NCBI RefSeq assembly: GCF_947490405.1
Contig: NZ_CANLGU010000009.1
Location: 19,482-83,481, forward strand
Direction of reading: 5' to 3'
DNA from: an uncultured Algibacter sp.
GTDB taxonomy: Bacteria > Bacteroidota > Bacteroidia > Flavobacteriales > Flavobacteriaceae
Length of the DNA: 64,000 bases
The notes under the pieces are model-generated. The model did not search any database. It was not told the DNA's origin and worked only from the letters and a program-made list of their open reading frames with translations. Position numbers and translations under genes: made by a program. Every line of letters starts with the position of its first letter. The first letter of the stretch is position 1. This document shows, piece by piece, positions 44,411 to 53,279 of the stretch.

Positions 44411-46450
44411 ATGCGATTACTTAATTTTACAATAATTAAACTTAGTATATGCCTGGTTCTAGGCATTATTATAGGCTATGTATTCAATTTACCTTTAAAT
44501 GTTTCAGTACTCTTAACTACTTCGTTACTTATTGTTTTACTCATTTTTTATTTTATTGCTAAAAAGCAGTTTTTTTCATCTATCTGGTTTGGTGTTTTTT
44601 CATTTCTAGTTATGGTTTCTATTGGTGTTTTAACAACCTGTTTTCACAATCAAAAAAACTTTAAAAACCACTACACTAAAGTAGCAATAATAAAAAATGA
44701 CAGCTTAAACACTATAACTTTTAGAATACGAGAAGTTTTAAAATCTGGAAATTATTATGACAAATACATCATTGATCTTTTAGAAATCAATCAAGAAAAG
44801 GTTATTGGCAAAACGCTTTTAAATATCCAGAAAGACACTTTATTTTCTCCATTAAAAGTTGATGATGTCTATGTAGGCAGAACAGATTTTAAAAATCTTA
44901 TTGATCCACTTAACCCACATCAATTCAACTATAAAAAATATTTAGAAAAAAAATATATTTACCATCAACTCTTCACATCAAACGAAGCTCTATTAGTTTC
45001 TAAAGCTAAAGCAAAAACCCTTTTTGGGCTTGCTGATAATATTAGACAACGCATTAATAAAAAACTTAAACCTTATAATTTTAAACCTGATGAACTTGCC
45101 ATAATCAATGCGCTTTTGTTAGGACAAAGACAAGATATAAGTGAAGCCATTTACACCAGTTATACCCATGCTGGAGCAATTCATATTTTGGCTGTTTCTG
45201 GTCTTCATGTTGGTATAATTCTACTTATTTTAAGCTTCATATTCAAACCATTAGAACAATTTAAACATGGTAAACTCATAAAAACAATTCTTTTAGTAAG
45301 TATGCTTTGGAGTTTTGCATTAATTGCAGGATTATCAGCTTCAGTTACAAGAGCAGTCACCATGTTCAGCATAGTAGCCATTGCATTAAACCTTAAGCGA
45401 CCAACAAATATATATAATACTTTAGCCATTAGTCTGTTTGTTATTTTACTTATTAAACCATTGTTTATTTTTGATGTGGGTTTTCAATTAAGTTATTTAG
45501 CTGTATTTGCTATTGTTATAATTGACCCCTATTTGTATAGCTTTTGGAAACCAAAATATTGGGTTACTGATAAATTATGGCATACGTTTACAATTACCAT
45601 TTCTGCTCAATTCGGAATTATACCCATTAGCTTATATTACTTCCACCAGTTTCCTGGTTTATTTTTTATCTCAAACCTTATTATTATCCCGTTTTTAGGA
45701 CTTATACTAGGTTTTGGAATTTTAGTCATTCTATTAGCTCTTTTAAACTTGCTTCCACAATTTGTGGCAGACAGCTTTGGATACATTATAAGCGCTATGA
45801 ATGGTTTTGTAAGTTGGGTATCTAAACAAGAAGCGTTTTTATTTAAAGATATTTCTTTTAACCTACTCTTAGTTATCACCTCTTATTTATTGATTATATC
45901 ATTCTTTCGGTTGATTTTTAAAAGAAATTATTCAAATCTTAAATTGTTTTTAATTGCCTTTCTGATTGTTCAAAGTACTTTTATTTATAATAAATTCAAC
46001 AAACCCAACAACACCTTTATTGTTTTTCATAAAAGTCGATTTAGCTTACTAGGAAATACCATAAATAATAAAATTTTAATTGCTAATGATTTTGACAGTA
46101 TTACAAAAGCGAAAAACAAAATTATAAGAGATTACACTGTTGCCAATGCTATTTACAAAATTGAAGAACACAAAATAACTCCAGTTTACCAACTAAACAA
46201 TGAAAGGCTATTAGTAATTGACAGCTTTGGTGTTTATAATTTAAAGACCTTCAAACCAGACTATATTCTGCTCAGACAGTCGCCAAAAATTAATTTAAAT
46301 AGGCTGATTGATTCTTTAAAACCAAAATATGTTATTTCTGATGGAAGCAATTATAAATCCTACGTAGAACGTTGGAAACTTATTTGTAGAAAAAGAAAAA
46401 TCCCTTTTCACCAAACTAGCAAAAAGGGCGCTTTTATTATAGATTATTAA
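44411..46450 (+). CDS. comEC: ComEC/Rec2-type DNA uptake channel without a metallo-beta-lactamase domain
   Basis: Polytopic membrane protein of 679 residues. An N-terminal DUF4131 region (membrane helices, then an OB-like stretch up to about residue 180) is followed by the Competence domain (about 225-500) with INALLLGQRQDIS, YTHAGAIHILAVSGLHVGII in two parts, ALIAGLSASVTRA and a set of membrane helices. The C-terminal 120 residues (after about 550) keep the outline of the usual metallo-beta-lactamase part but lack HxHxDH, so no nuclease centre is visible. Full-length ComEC proteins carry that domain. Short ComEC forms are common in flavobacteria. Function in natural transformation is inferred. 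Converges on the next gene with a 4-base gap. Confidence 0.92.
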   Translation: MRLLNFTIIKLSICLVLGIIIGYVFNLPLNVSVLLTTSLLIVLLIFYFIAKKQFFSSIWFGVFSFLVMVSIGVLTTCFHNQKNFKNHYTKVAIIKNDSLNTITFRIREVLKSGNYYDKYIIDLLEINQEKVIGKTLLNIQKDTLFSPLKVDDVYVGRTDFKNLIDPLNPHQFNYKKYLEKKYIYHQLFTSNEALLVSKAKAKTLFGLADNIRQRINKKLKPYNFKPDELAIINALLLGQRQDISEAIYTSYTHAGAIHILAVSGLHVGIILLILSFIFKPLEQFKHGKLIKTILLVSMLWSFALIAGLSASVTRAVTMFSIVAIALNLKRPTNIYNTLAISLFVILLIKPLFIFDVGFQLSYLAVFAIVIIDPYLYSFWKPKYWVTDKLWHTFTITISAQFGIIPISLYYFHQFPGLFFISNLIIIPFLGLILGFGILVILLALLNLLPQFVADSFGYIISAMNGFVSWVSKQEAFLFKDISFNLLLVITSYLLIISFFRLIFKRNYSNLKLFLIAFLIVQSTFIYNKFNKPNNTFIVFHKSRFSLLGNTINNKILIANDFDSITKAKNKIIRDYTVANAIYKIEEHKITPVYQLNNERLLVIDSFGVYNLKTFKPDYILLRQSPKINLNRLIDSLKPKYVISDGSNYKSYVERWKLICRKRKIPFHQTSKKGAFIIDY

Positions 46451-46454
46451 TTTT

Positions 46455-46925
46455 CTATATCGTTTTTTTCACAATACTATTCGCCACTTCTAGCCATTTT
46501 TCGGCACCTCCTCGCACATAACCTGTTTTACCTAAATTATTCAAATTCATTCTTCCATCAGGCAATTTTTCAGGACTCACAAAATAAACAGAAGGATACC
46601 CTCTAACTTTAAATATAGCTTGTAGTTGCCGGTTTTGTCCCTTTATTTTCTCGTCTTGGGGTGTTCTTCTTGGAAAATCTAATTCTACTAAAATCACATC
46701 ATTAGACCATTTCTCAAAATCAGAAGTTTTAAAAACTTCATTTTGAAGCTTAATACACCAACCACACCAGTCTGATCCTGTAAAAAACAACATCATCTTC
46801 TTATTTTCCTTAACCGCTAAATCCATAGCTTCATTAATATCAGTATACCAAGTAAGTCTTTCTTGAGCAACATTACTAGCAGAAACCAAAACAGTTAAAA
46901 ACAATGTAAATATAAAGTTCTTCAT
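46455..46925 (-). CDS. Secreted thioredoxin-fold protein (CGWC)
   Basis: Protein of 156 residues with a cleavable signal peptide (about 1-20, ending NVAQ). The thioredoxin_7-type domain has the redox pair in DWCGWCIKL (about 52-60), and the cis-Pro region RGYPSVYFVSPE (about 113-124). It should act in the periplasm as a thiol reductase or oxidase; direction cannot be told. The preceding gene, 19 bases upstream on the same strand, is also a thioredoxin-fold protein (CGPC), so they are likely cotranscribed. Confidence 0.9.
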   Translation of the reverse strand: MKNFIFTLFLTVLVSASNVAQERLTWYTDINEAMDLAVKENKKMMLFFTGSDWCGWCIKLQNEVFKTSDFEKWSNDVILVELDFPRRTPQDEKIKGQNRQLQAIFKVRGYPSVYFVSPEKLPDGRMNLNNLGKTGYVRGGAEKWLEVANSIVKKTI

Positions 46926-46944
46926 ATATTTTATCTATTAAAAA

Positions 46945-47493
46945 CTAGCTTTTAAACTTAGATTCAAAAGCCTTATAATATTCATTAAATTTTTCTTGAG
47001 TATCAAGCTTCTTGTGCTCGTCCTTGTTAAACATTTTTAAATATAATTCCATTTGAGAAACTGTTTTATATCCAATCAAAGGAAAAATTAAGTCACCTTT
47101 TTCATCTAAAAACATAACTGTAGGATAGGATCTGATTTGAAAATAGCGAGCTAATTCATGAGCAGAATTTCTTCTATTTGCTAAAGCTGGGTTGTAATTT
47201 GGATTCGTAAACTCTTTACCATTATAATTTACAACCTCGTTACCTTCTCCATTAAATTTTACCGCATAATAATTAGCATTTACATAATCTGCCACATCTT
47301 GATTCTGAAATGTGTTTTTATCAAGCATTTTACAAGGTCCGCACCAATTGGTATAAACATCCATCATAATTTTCTTTGGATTTTTATTTTGTAACTTAAT
47401 AGCTTCATCAAAAGAAACCCAGTTAATCTTTTGCGCAATAGCATTTGAGCTTAAAAACGCTAATGCCAGTATAAAAAGTATAGTCTTGTTCAT
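46945..47493 (-). CDS. Secreted thioredoxin-fold protein (CGPC)
   Basis: Protein of 182 residues with a signal peptide (about 1-20, AIAQ end). Thioredoxin domain with TNWCGPCKML (about 48-57), the classic CGPC centre, and cis-Pro in IRSYPTVMFLDEKG (about 127-140). A segment VVNYNGKEFTNPNYNPALANRR is inserted between active site and cis-Pro, and the C-terminal helix is charged (KLDTQEKFNEYYKAFESKF). Probably periplasmic. It lies upstream of the CGWC protein, from which it is 19 bases apart; a terminator separates it from the POT transporter further upstream. Confidence 0.9.
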   Translation of the reverse strand: MNKTILFILALAFLSSNAIAQKINWVSFDEAIKLQNKNPKKIMMDVYTNWCGPCKMLDKNTFQNQDVADYVNANYYAVKFNGEGNEVVNYNGKEFTNPNYNPALANRRNSAHELARYFQIRSYPTVMFLDEKGDLIFPLIGYKTVSQMELYLKMFNKDEHKKLDTQEKFNEYYKAFESKFKS

Positions 47494-47529
47494 AATCTAT
47501 AAGTTGCAAATGGTATGCCGAACTTACAA

Positions 47530-47555
47530 AAAATGCCCCTAAATAGGGACATTTT
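47530..47555 (-). terminator. Intrinsic terminator after the first POT transporter gene
   Basis: On the minus strand AAAATGTCCCT, loop ATTT, AGGGGCATTTT and a T run follow the transporter stop by about 25 bases. The stem has one mismatch. Confidence 0.75.
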
Positions 47556-47579
47556 GAATATTTTTTAACGATTTATCGA

Positions 47580-49364
47580 TTATCGAACACCGTGCATGAG
47601 CTTTTTGAGTAGTGGATTTAAGACTATTGAAATTACACCAACTCCTATTGGAATTAATGTGAATATCAAGAAAAAAGTTCCTAAAGAATATTCTTCTGAA
47701 ATTTTATCAATCATTCCCCCCATGGTTCCTGCAGCCTTTTGACCAACGGCTATTGCTAGGTACCATACACCAAACATAAAACCTATCATTCTAGGAGGAA
47801 CCAATTTACTTAAATACGACAATCCTACAGGAGAAATACACAATTCACCCATAGTATGTAACAGGTAGGCAAAAATTAGAAAAATCATACTAACTGAAGC
47901 TGTTTTAGCACCGGATGGAATTCCTGAAGCACCATAGGACAGAAATGCAAAACCAAGCCCAAGTAAAATTAAGCCTATACCGTATTTCATTGCTGCACTG
48001 GGATTATATTTACTCTCCCACCACCTTGAAAACAAAGGTGCTAATGTAATTATGAAAAATGAATTTAAAATCCCAAACCAAGTTGCGTCTACTTCATTTC
48101 CTTCTTGAGAAAATTTATCAGCTAATCTAAATATCACCAAAAACCATAGTCCAGCAAAAGCAACTCCTAAAATAATATTTGATAAACCTATTCTGGAAAA
48201 TGTCTTTTTAGCCAATAAAATAAGTACCCATGTAATTATTATTAGAGGCACTGTTGTTAGTAGAGCATCAATAATTTTAAAAACCATTGCTGAATTCCCT
48301 ATTAAATCTCGCTCTGTATAATCTCGAGCAAATAAAGTCATAGACCCCAATGATTGTTCAAAAAAAGCAAAGAAGAAAACAGTAAATATTCCAAAAATAG
48401 ATACGGCTATAATTTTATCTCTTACTACTTTAATGTATCTTGAAATTCTAGTTACTAGCAGTATTAAAAATAATATAAGAGCACAAAGTACTACAACATT
48501 AGAACCACTTAAATCTCCAATTTGAAATGGTAATAAGTTTGTACCTCCTATCTTCTCTAGCGGATCATTAAATAGATATAGAAGTCCACCAACTGAAGAT
48601 AGTATAATTAAAATTTTGTCAAATAATGTGAAGGGATTAAGCTTTTCTTCTATTTGATTTATAGTAGCATCAGACGGACTTTCTTCATTTATATTTTGAG
48701 GCAATTCAACCTCATATACTTTACTAGGCTTTGCACCAACGCTACCAAATAAGCTTCCTGCTAACCAAAACTGAAGCATTCCCAGAAACATAAATATACC
48801 AGCCAAACCAAAGCCCCAAGACCAACCAAAATTTTCGGCTAAATATCCGCAGAGCATCATTCCAAAAAAAGCACCTGCATTAACACCCATATAAAATATA
48901 GTGTAGGCTCCATCTTTTTTTGACTCCTTCCCCTTATACATTTCAGAAATTATCGAAGTAATATTAGGCTTAAAAAAACCTGTTCCAATAATTAAAAGCG
49001 CTAAACCTAGATAAAACGTAGTTGTAGTTTCAAAAGCCATTGATGCATGCCCTAAAGTCATTATTGTACAACCAATTACAACTGCCATTCTATAACCTGT
49101 GATTTTATCTGCCACCCAGCCTCCAATTATTGGCGTTAAATACAAAAGCGATGCATAGGTACCAATTAAAGCCAGTGCGTTCTCTCTAGCCCATCCCCAT
49201 CCCGGGTTATCATCAATTATAGGTGCTGTTAAAAATATTACCAATAGAATTCTCATTCCATAGAATGAAAACCGTTCCCACATTTCAGTAAAAAACAACA
49301 CAAATAGTCCTGCTGGGTGACCTATTACTTTATCCTTAAAAAGATTTTCAATATCCGTATTCAT
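47580..49364 (-). CDS. POT-family proton-coupled oligopeptide transporter
   Basis: Inner-membrane di/tripeptide symporter of about 594 residues. The start MNTDIENLFK is preferred; a start at 49403 would add 13 residues of poor quality. The POT/PTR2 signature EMWERFSFYGMR lies at about residues 27-38 (the ExxER-type proton site), with GGWVADKITGYR near 80 and FYMGVNAGAFFG near 155. About 14 membrane helices are seen, and a longer loop (about 220-260) of polar residues splits the two halves. It is the second of two POT genes beside a DPP-IV peptidase that would supply dipeptides. A terminator-like hairpin sits between the two POT genes. Confidence 0.93.
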   Translation of the reverse strand: MNTDIENLFKDKVIGHPAGLFVLFFTEMWERFSFYGMRILLVIFLTAPIIDDNPGWGWARENALALIGTYASLLYLTPIIGGWVADKITGYRMAVVIGCTIMTLGHASMAFETTTTFYLGLALLIIGTGFFKPNITSIISEMYKGKESKKDGAYTIFYMGVNAGAFFGMMLCGYLAENFGWSWGFGLAGIFMFLGMLQFWLAGSLFGSVGAKPSKVYEVELPQNINEESPSDATINQIEEKLNPFTLFDKILIILSSVGGLLYLFNDPLEKIGGTNLLPFQIGDLSGSNVVVLCALILFLILLVTRISRYIKVVRDKIIAVSIFGIFTVFFFAFFEQSLGSMTLFARDYTERDLIGNSAMVFKIIDALLTTVPLIIITWVLILLAKKTFSRIGLSNIILGVAFAGLWFLVIFRLADKFSQEGNEVDATWFGILNSFFIITLAPLFSRWWESKYNPSAAMKYGIGLILLGLGFAFLSYGASGIPSGAKTASVSMIFLIFAYLLHTMGELCISPVGLSYLSKLVPPRMIGFMFGVWYLAIAVGQKAAGTMGGMIDKISEEYSLGTFFLIFTLIPIGVGVISIVLNPLLKKLMHGVR

Positions 49365-49392
49365 AGAGGAAAATTTAATGGTTATAATGAAG

Positions 49393-49414
49393 AAAACCCT
49401 CAAAAAGAGGGTTT
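49393..49414 (-). terminator. Hairpin between the two POT transporter genes
   Basis: AAACCCTC and GAGGGTTT pair around AAAAA, 8 bp perfect, 8 bases after the stop of the upstream POT gene on the minus strand, followed by TTTTCTT. It could terminate or weaken read-through into the second POT gene. Confidence 0.65.
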
Positions 49415-49421
49415 ATATTTT

Positions 49422-50816
49422 TTAGCTATCTGCTAATTCAAAGCCTTCTGCTTCTTTCGTACTAAAATCAGTTTCATTGTCTTCAGCTCCATGAGTAAGT
49501 GCTTTTAATTTCTTGAAGAAAAGAAAAACTAAAAACGCAAATACAATACAAAAAATGGCTATTCCTGTGAAGACTTTAAATTCTCCATAAACTGATGAAG
49601 ATTCACCAAGTAACCCAGCAGCTTTATTTCCTAATCCTGTTGTTGCAAAATAAATACCCATCATAATAGATGCATATTTTGCTGGAGCTAATTTAGTAAC
49701 AAATGAAAGGGAAACAGGAGATAAACACAACTCACCAATAGTATGAAATAAATAAGCTAAAACTAACCAAATCATCATTGAGCTTCCAGTATTATCATAT
49801 TCCGAAGCTGCAGCAGACATAAATAAAAAACCAACACCAACTAAGCCTAAGCCTATAATCATTTTGAACAGGGATGATGCTTCAGTTCCTTTTAATTTTC
49901 GTTTAGCCCAATACGCAGCTATTGCGACACCAAGTGTAATTATGAAAAATGAATTTAAAGACTGAAACCATGTAGCTGGCACTTGCCAACCCATTAACAT
50001 TCTATTTGTTTTCTCCCTAGCATAAATATTCATCAAACCTCCAGCTTGTTCAAACGCAGCAAAAAAAGCAATAATTAATAAAAAAGAGATTAGTAAAACT
50101 ATAACCCTATCTTTTTCAATTTTATTTAGTGGTCTCTTATAGGCTTCTTGATCTTCAGCTTTATCAGATTTTCCCAAATAATTACCAACATGAACAAGGT
50201 ACTTTTGTCCTGCCAAAAACTGAATTAGGCCTAATACCATTAATATTCCTGCCAACCCAAAACCATAATGCCATCCATGAACTTCACCTACATAACCAAC
50301 AACTATTCCTGACAAGAAAGCTCCAACATTAATACCTATATAAAAAATGGTAAACCCTTTATCTCTACGAATATCTCCCTTCTTATATAGTCCACCTACC
50401 ATTGTAGAAATATTAGGTTTTAAACAACCAACTCCAAGAATTATAAAAACGAGTCCTGTATAAAATGCCCACATAGCTTCAATTGCAAGAACACTATGAC
50501 CTATAACTAACAGAATAGCTCCAAGAATTACCGACTTTTTCTGTCCTAGAAACTTATCCGCTAGGATACCGCCTGGAATAGACATTATATAAACTAGAGC
50601 GGTATACCAGCCGTAAAGAGATAAGGCTTCAACTTGAGTCCAACCAACACCAGGATTTAAATCCGTTGTTTTTGAAGTTAAATAAAGAACAAGAAGCGCT
50701 CGCATCCCATAATAGGAAAAACGTTCCCACATTTCTGTAAAAAATAAAACGTAAAGCCCTACTGGATGTCCAAAAAGTTCTCTTTCATGTGGTTGCTTTA
50801 ATACCGAAGTTGCCAT
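49422..50816 (-). CDS. POT-family proton-coupled oligopeptide transporter (second paralogue)
   Basis: Inner-membrane peptide symporter of 464 residues, shorter than its paralogue because the middle loop is shorter. Signature EMWERFSYYGMRALLVLYL at about residues 29-47, GGILADKFLGQKKS near 79-92 and FYIGINVGAFLSG near 154-166 are typical of POT proteins. About 12-14 membrane helices are visible. It lies 22 bases after the DPP-IV gene on the same strand, suggesting coupled release and uptake of dipeptides. The C-terminus is acidic (EDNETDFSTKEAEGFELAD). Confidence 0.93.
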   Translation of the reverse strand: MATSVLKQPHERELFGHPVGLYVLFFTEMWERFSYYGMRALLVLYLTSKTTDLNPGVGWTQVEALSLYGWYTALVYIMSIPGGILADKFLGQKKSVILGAILLVIGHSVLAIEAMWAFYTGLVFIILGVGCLKPNISTMVGGLYKKGDIRRDKGFTIFYIGINVGAFLSGIVVGYVGEVHGWHYGFGLAGILMVLGLIQFLAGQKYLVHVGNYLGKSDKAEDQEAYKRPLNKIEKDRVIVLLISFLLIIAFFAAFEQAGGLMNIYAREKTNRMLMGWQVPATWFQSLNSFFIITLGVAIAAYWAKRKLKGTEASSLFKMIIGLGLVGVGFLFMSAAASEYDNTGSSMMIWLVLAYLFHTIGELCLSPVSLSFVTKLAPAKYASIMMGIYFATTGLGNKAAGLLGESSSVYGEFKVFTGIAIFCIVFAFLVFLFFKKLKALTHGAEDNETDFSTKEAEGFELADS

Positions 50817-50838
50817 ATATAATATTGTTGGTTAGTTT

Positions 50839-53073
50839 TTAGCCTTTAATCTTAAATTGATTCACTTTAGTTTCTTCTTCTTTTTGAATTTTATCACCAA
50901 GTGTTTCATTAATAAAATTGGTCATTTTTTTGTACAGGTGCAATCTAGTGTTTCCACCATAGATACCATGGTTTTTATCTGGATAAATAGCCCAATCAAA
51001 TTGTTTATCAGCTTGAATTAAAGCCTCTGCCAAACGCATGGTGTTTTGTAAATGTACATTATCATCTCCAGATCCATGTACTAAAAGAAAATCGCCTTTT
51101 AATTTATCTACATGATTTATTGGCGAGTTTTCATCATAACCACTAGCGTTTTCTTGTGGCGTTGTCATATAACGTTCAGTATAAATAGTATCATAGAAAC
51201 GCCAACTACTCACAGGAGCAACAGCAATTGCCATTTTAAACACATCGTTTCCTTTAAACAAACAATTACTACTCATAAAGCCACCATAACTCCATCCCCA
51301 AATACCAATTCTGGTAGCATCAATATATGGTAATTCCCCCAATTGTTTTGCTGCTGCAATTTGGTCTTCAACTTCATATTTACCTAATTCATTTTGGGTT
51401 ACCTTTTTAAAATCTGCACCTTTCAAACCTGTTCCGCGTCCATCTATACAGGCAATAATATAGCCTTGTTGAGCTAAATGTTGGTACCAGTAATCATTAG
51501 CTCCATTCCAACGATTAGCAACCTGTTGAGATCCAGGGCCAGAATATTGATACATAAATAGCGGATAGGATTTAGAAGCGTCAAAATTTGCAGGTTTAAT
51601 CATCCACATATTTAAATCATTTCCATTTACATTAATAGTACTAAACACTTTTTTGGATGTTTTAAATTCTGATAGGTTTTTAGCCAACTTATCATTGTCT
51701 TTAATACTCTTTATCAAATTACCAGAAGCTGCACTATTCAAAGTATATTCAGGTGGTGTAGTGGCGCTAGAGAATGTGTTTATAAAAAATGAAAAATCAG
51801 AACTAAACGCAGCATTGTTTGTACCTTCACTTTTTGTTAATCGTTTTTTATTTCTGCCATTAAGTTTTACAGAGTAAACATCTCTGTTTATAGAACCATT
51901 TTCAACCGATTGATAAAAAATGGTGTTCGTTTTATTGTCATAACCATAATAATTAGTTACTTCCCAATTTCCTTTTGTTACTTGGCTAATTAAACTACCT
52001 TTTTTGTCATAATGGTATATATGATTAAAACCATCCTTTTCACTTGTCCAAACAAAACTGTTATCCTTTAAAAAAGTCAAATTATCGGTAACATCAACAT
52101 AGGCTTTATCCTTTTCTTCTAAAACTAGATTAGATGTATTAGTTTTTGCATTTATCATCCATAAATCTAATTCGTTTTGGTGCCTATTCATGTATTGAGC
52201 ACTTAGAACATCAGGATTATTTGTCCATTTAATTCGAGGTATATAAAAATCTTCATAATCTTTATCTACTTGAACATCTTGTATTTTTCCTGAATTCAAA
52301 TTGTAAATATGTAAAGTTACTAGTGAATTAGCTTCACCTGCTTTAGGGTATTTAAAAACTTGCTGCGTTTGATATAATTCTGAACCATAAACATCCATAG
52401 AAAACTCCGGGACATTGGTTTCATCAAAACGAATAAAGGCTATTTTATTACTATCTGCATTCCAATCGAAAGCACGAACAAAACTAAATTCTTCTTCATA
52501 AACCCAATCCGTTATACCATTAATTACTTTGTTCTTTTCACCATCAGAAGTTATTTGAGTGACTTTACCAGAACTTAGATCTTTAACATATAGGTTATTC
52601 TCTTTTGCAAAAGCAACTTGCTTACCATCAGGAGAGAACGTTGGCTCTTGAATTTTATCCTCAGAAATTAAATCTAAGTCTCCACGCTTTACACTATAAA
52701 CATAATAATTTCCTAATGCAGAACGTCTATAAATAGCTTTTTCATTGGTTGCTAAAATCACCTGCTGTTCATCTTGACTAAAAGTATAATCCGTAAAATA
52801 TGGTATCTCTTCTAATCCCTCAGAATTCACTAGAGTGCTAACTTTCCTTAACGTTTTATAATCATAAATATCTATAGACGTACTTCGCGATTCTCTATCA
52901 AAATTTAAAACAGAATATTGTTGCCCATTAGCCATAGAATGCAAAACATCCATTCGCTCTGTTCTAAACGTACCATCTTTCCAAATATCCTCGAGTGTAA
53001 TATTTTTAGTTTGCGCAGTTGAAATTGCAGTAACAAAAAGACAAACAAAAAGGGAAAATTTCATGTGTTTCAT
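50839..53073 (-). CDS. Dipeptidyl-peptidase IV (S9B)
   Basis: Secreted serine peptidase of 744 residues that releases X-Pro or X-Ala dipeptides from N-termini. Signal peptide (about 1-20, ending STAQ), an eight-blade-type beta-propeller (about 40-490) and a C-terminal alpha/beta-hydrolase domain. The propeller helix with the double Glu that anchors the substrate N-terminus is present (DWVYEEEFSF). Catalytic residues are Ser595 in GWSYGG, Asp670 or 671 in GSGDDNV and His702 in DKNHG. Location should be periplasmic. The two POT dipeptide transporters follow on the same strand. Confidence 0.95.
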   Translation of the reverse strand: MKHMKFSLFVCLFVTAISTAQTKNITLEDIWKDGTFRTERMDVLHSMANGQQYSVLNFDRESRSTSIDIYDYKTLRKVSTLVNSEGLEEIPYFTDYTFSQDEQQVILATNEKAIYRRSALGNYYVYSVKRGDLDLISEDKIQEPTFSPDGKQVAFAKENNLYVKDLSSGKVTQITSDGEKNKVINGITDWVYEEEFSFVRAFDWNADSNKIAFIRFDETNVPEFSMDVYGSELYQTQQVFKYPKAGEANSLVTLHIYNLNSGKIQDVQVDKDYEDFYIPRIKWTNNPDVLSAQYMNRHQNELDLWMINAKTNTSNLVLEEKDKAYVDVTDNLTFLKDNSFVWTSEKDGFNHIYHYDKKGSLISQVTKGNWEVTNYYGYDNKTNTIFYQSVENGSINRDVYSVKLNGRNKKRLTKSEGTNNAAFSSDFSFFINTFSSATTPPEYTLNSAASGNLIKSIKDNDKLAKNLSEFKTSKKVFSTINVNGNDLNMWMIKPANFDASKSYPLFMYQYSGPGSQQVANRWNGANDYWYQHLAQQGYIIACIDGRGTGLKGADFKKVTQNELGKYEVEDQIAAAKQLGELPYIDATRIGIWGWSYGGFMSSNCLFKGNDVFKMAIAVAPVSSWRFYDTIYTERYMTTPQENASGYDENSPINHVDKLKGDFLLVHGSGDDNVHLQNTMRLAEALIQADKQFDWAIYPDKNHGIYGGNTRLHLYKKMTNFINETLGDKIQKEEETKVNQFKIKG

Positions 53074-53253
53074 AAATTTATTTAACCAGATTTATTAAGC
53101 AAAATATTAGTCAATTATACGAATTTAGCTCAAAAAGCTATTTTTTTCATAAAATGTTGTCAAGTTTACTAAAAAATATGCAAAAAACCCTATATATTAA
53201 CACTTAAATAAGGTAGTTTGAAGCTGGGTAATAAATATTCATACCAAGAGTCT

Positions 53254-53261
53254 TATCTTTG
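53254..53261 (+). promoter_or_regulatory. -7 box of the HMG-CoA reductase promoter
   Basis: TATCTTTG followed by CA is the classic flavobacterial form TAnnTTTGC and lies 18 bases before the ATG at 53280. No clear TTG stands at the -33 position, so strength is uncertain. The very short leader is normal in this group. Confidence 0.6.
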
Positions 53262-53279
53262 CAACGCTAATTTTATGGT

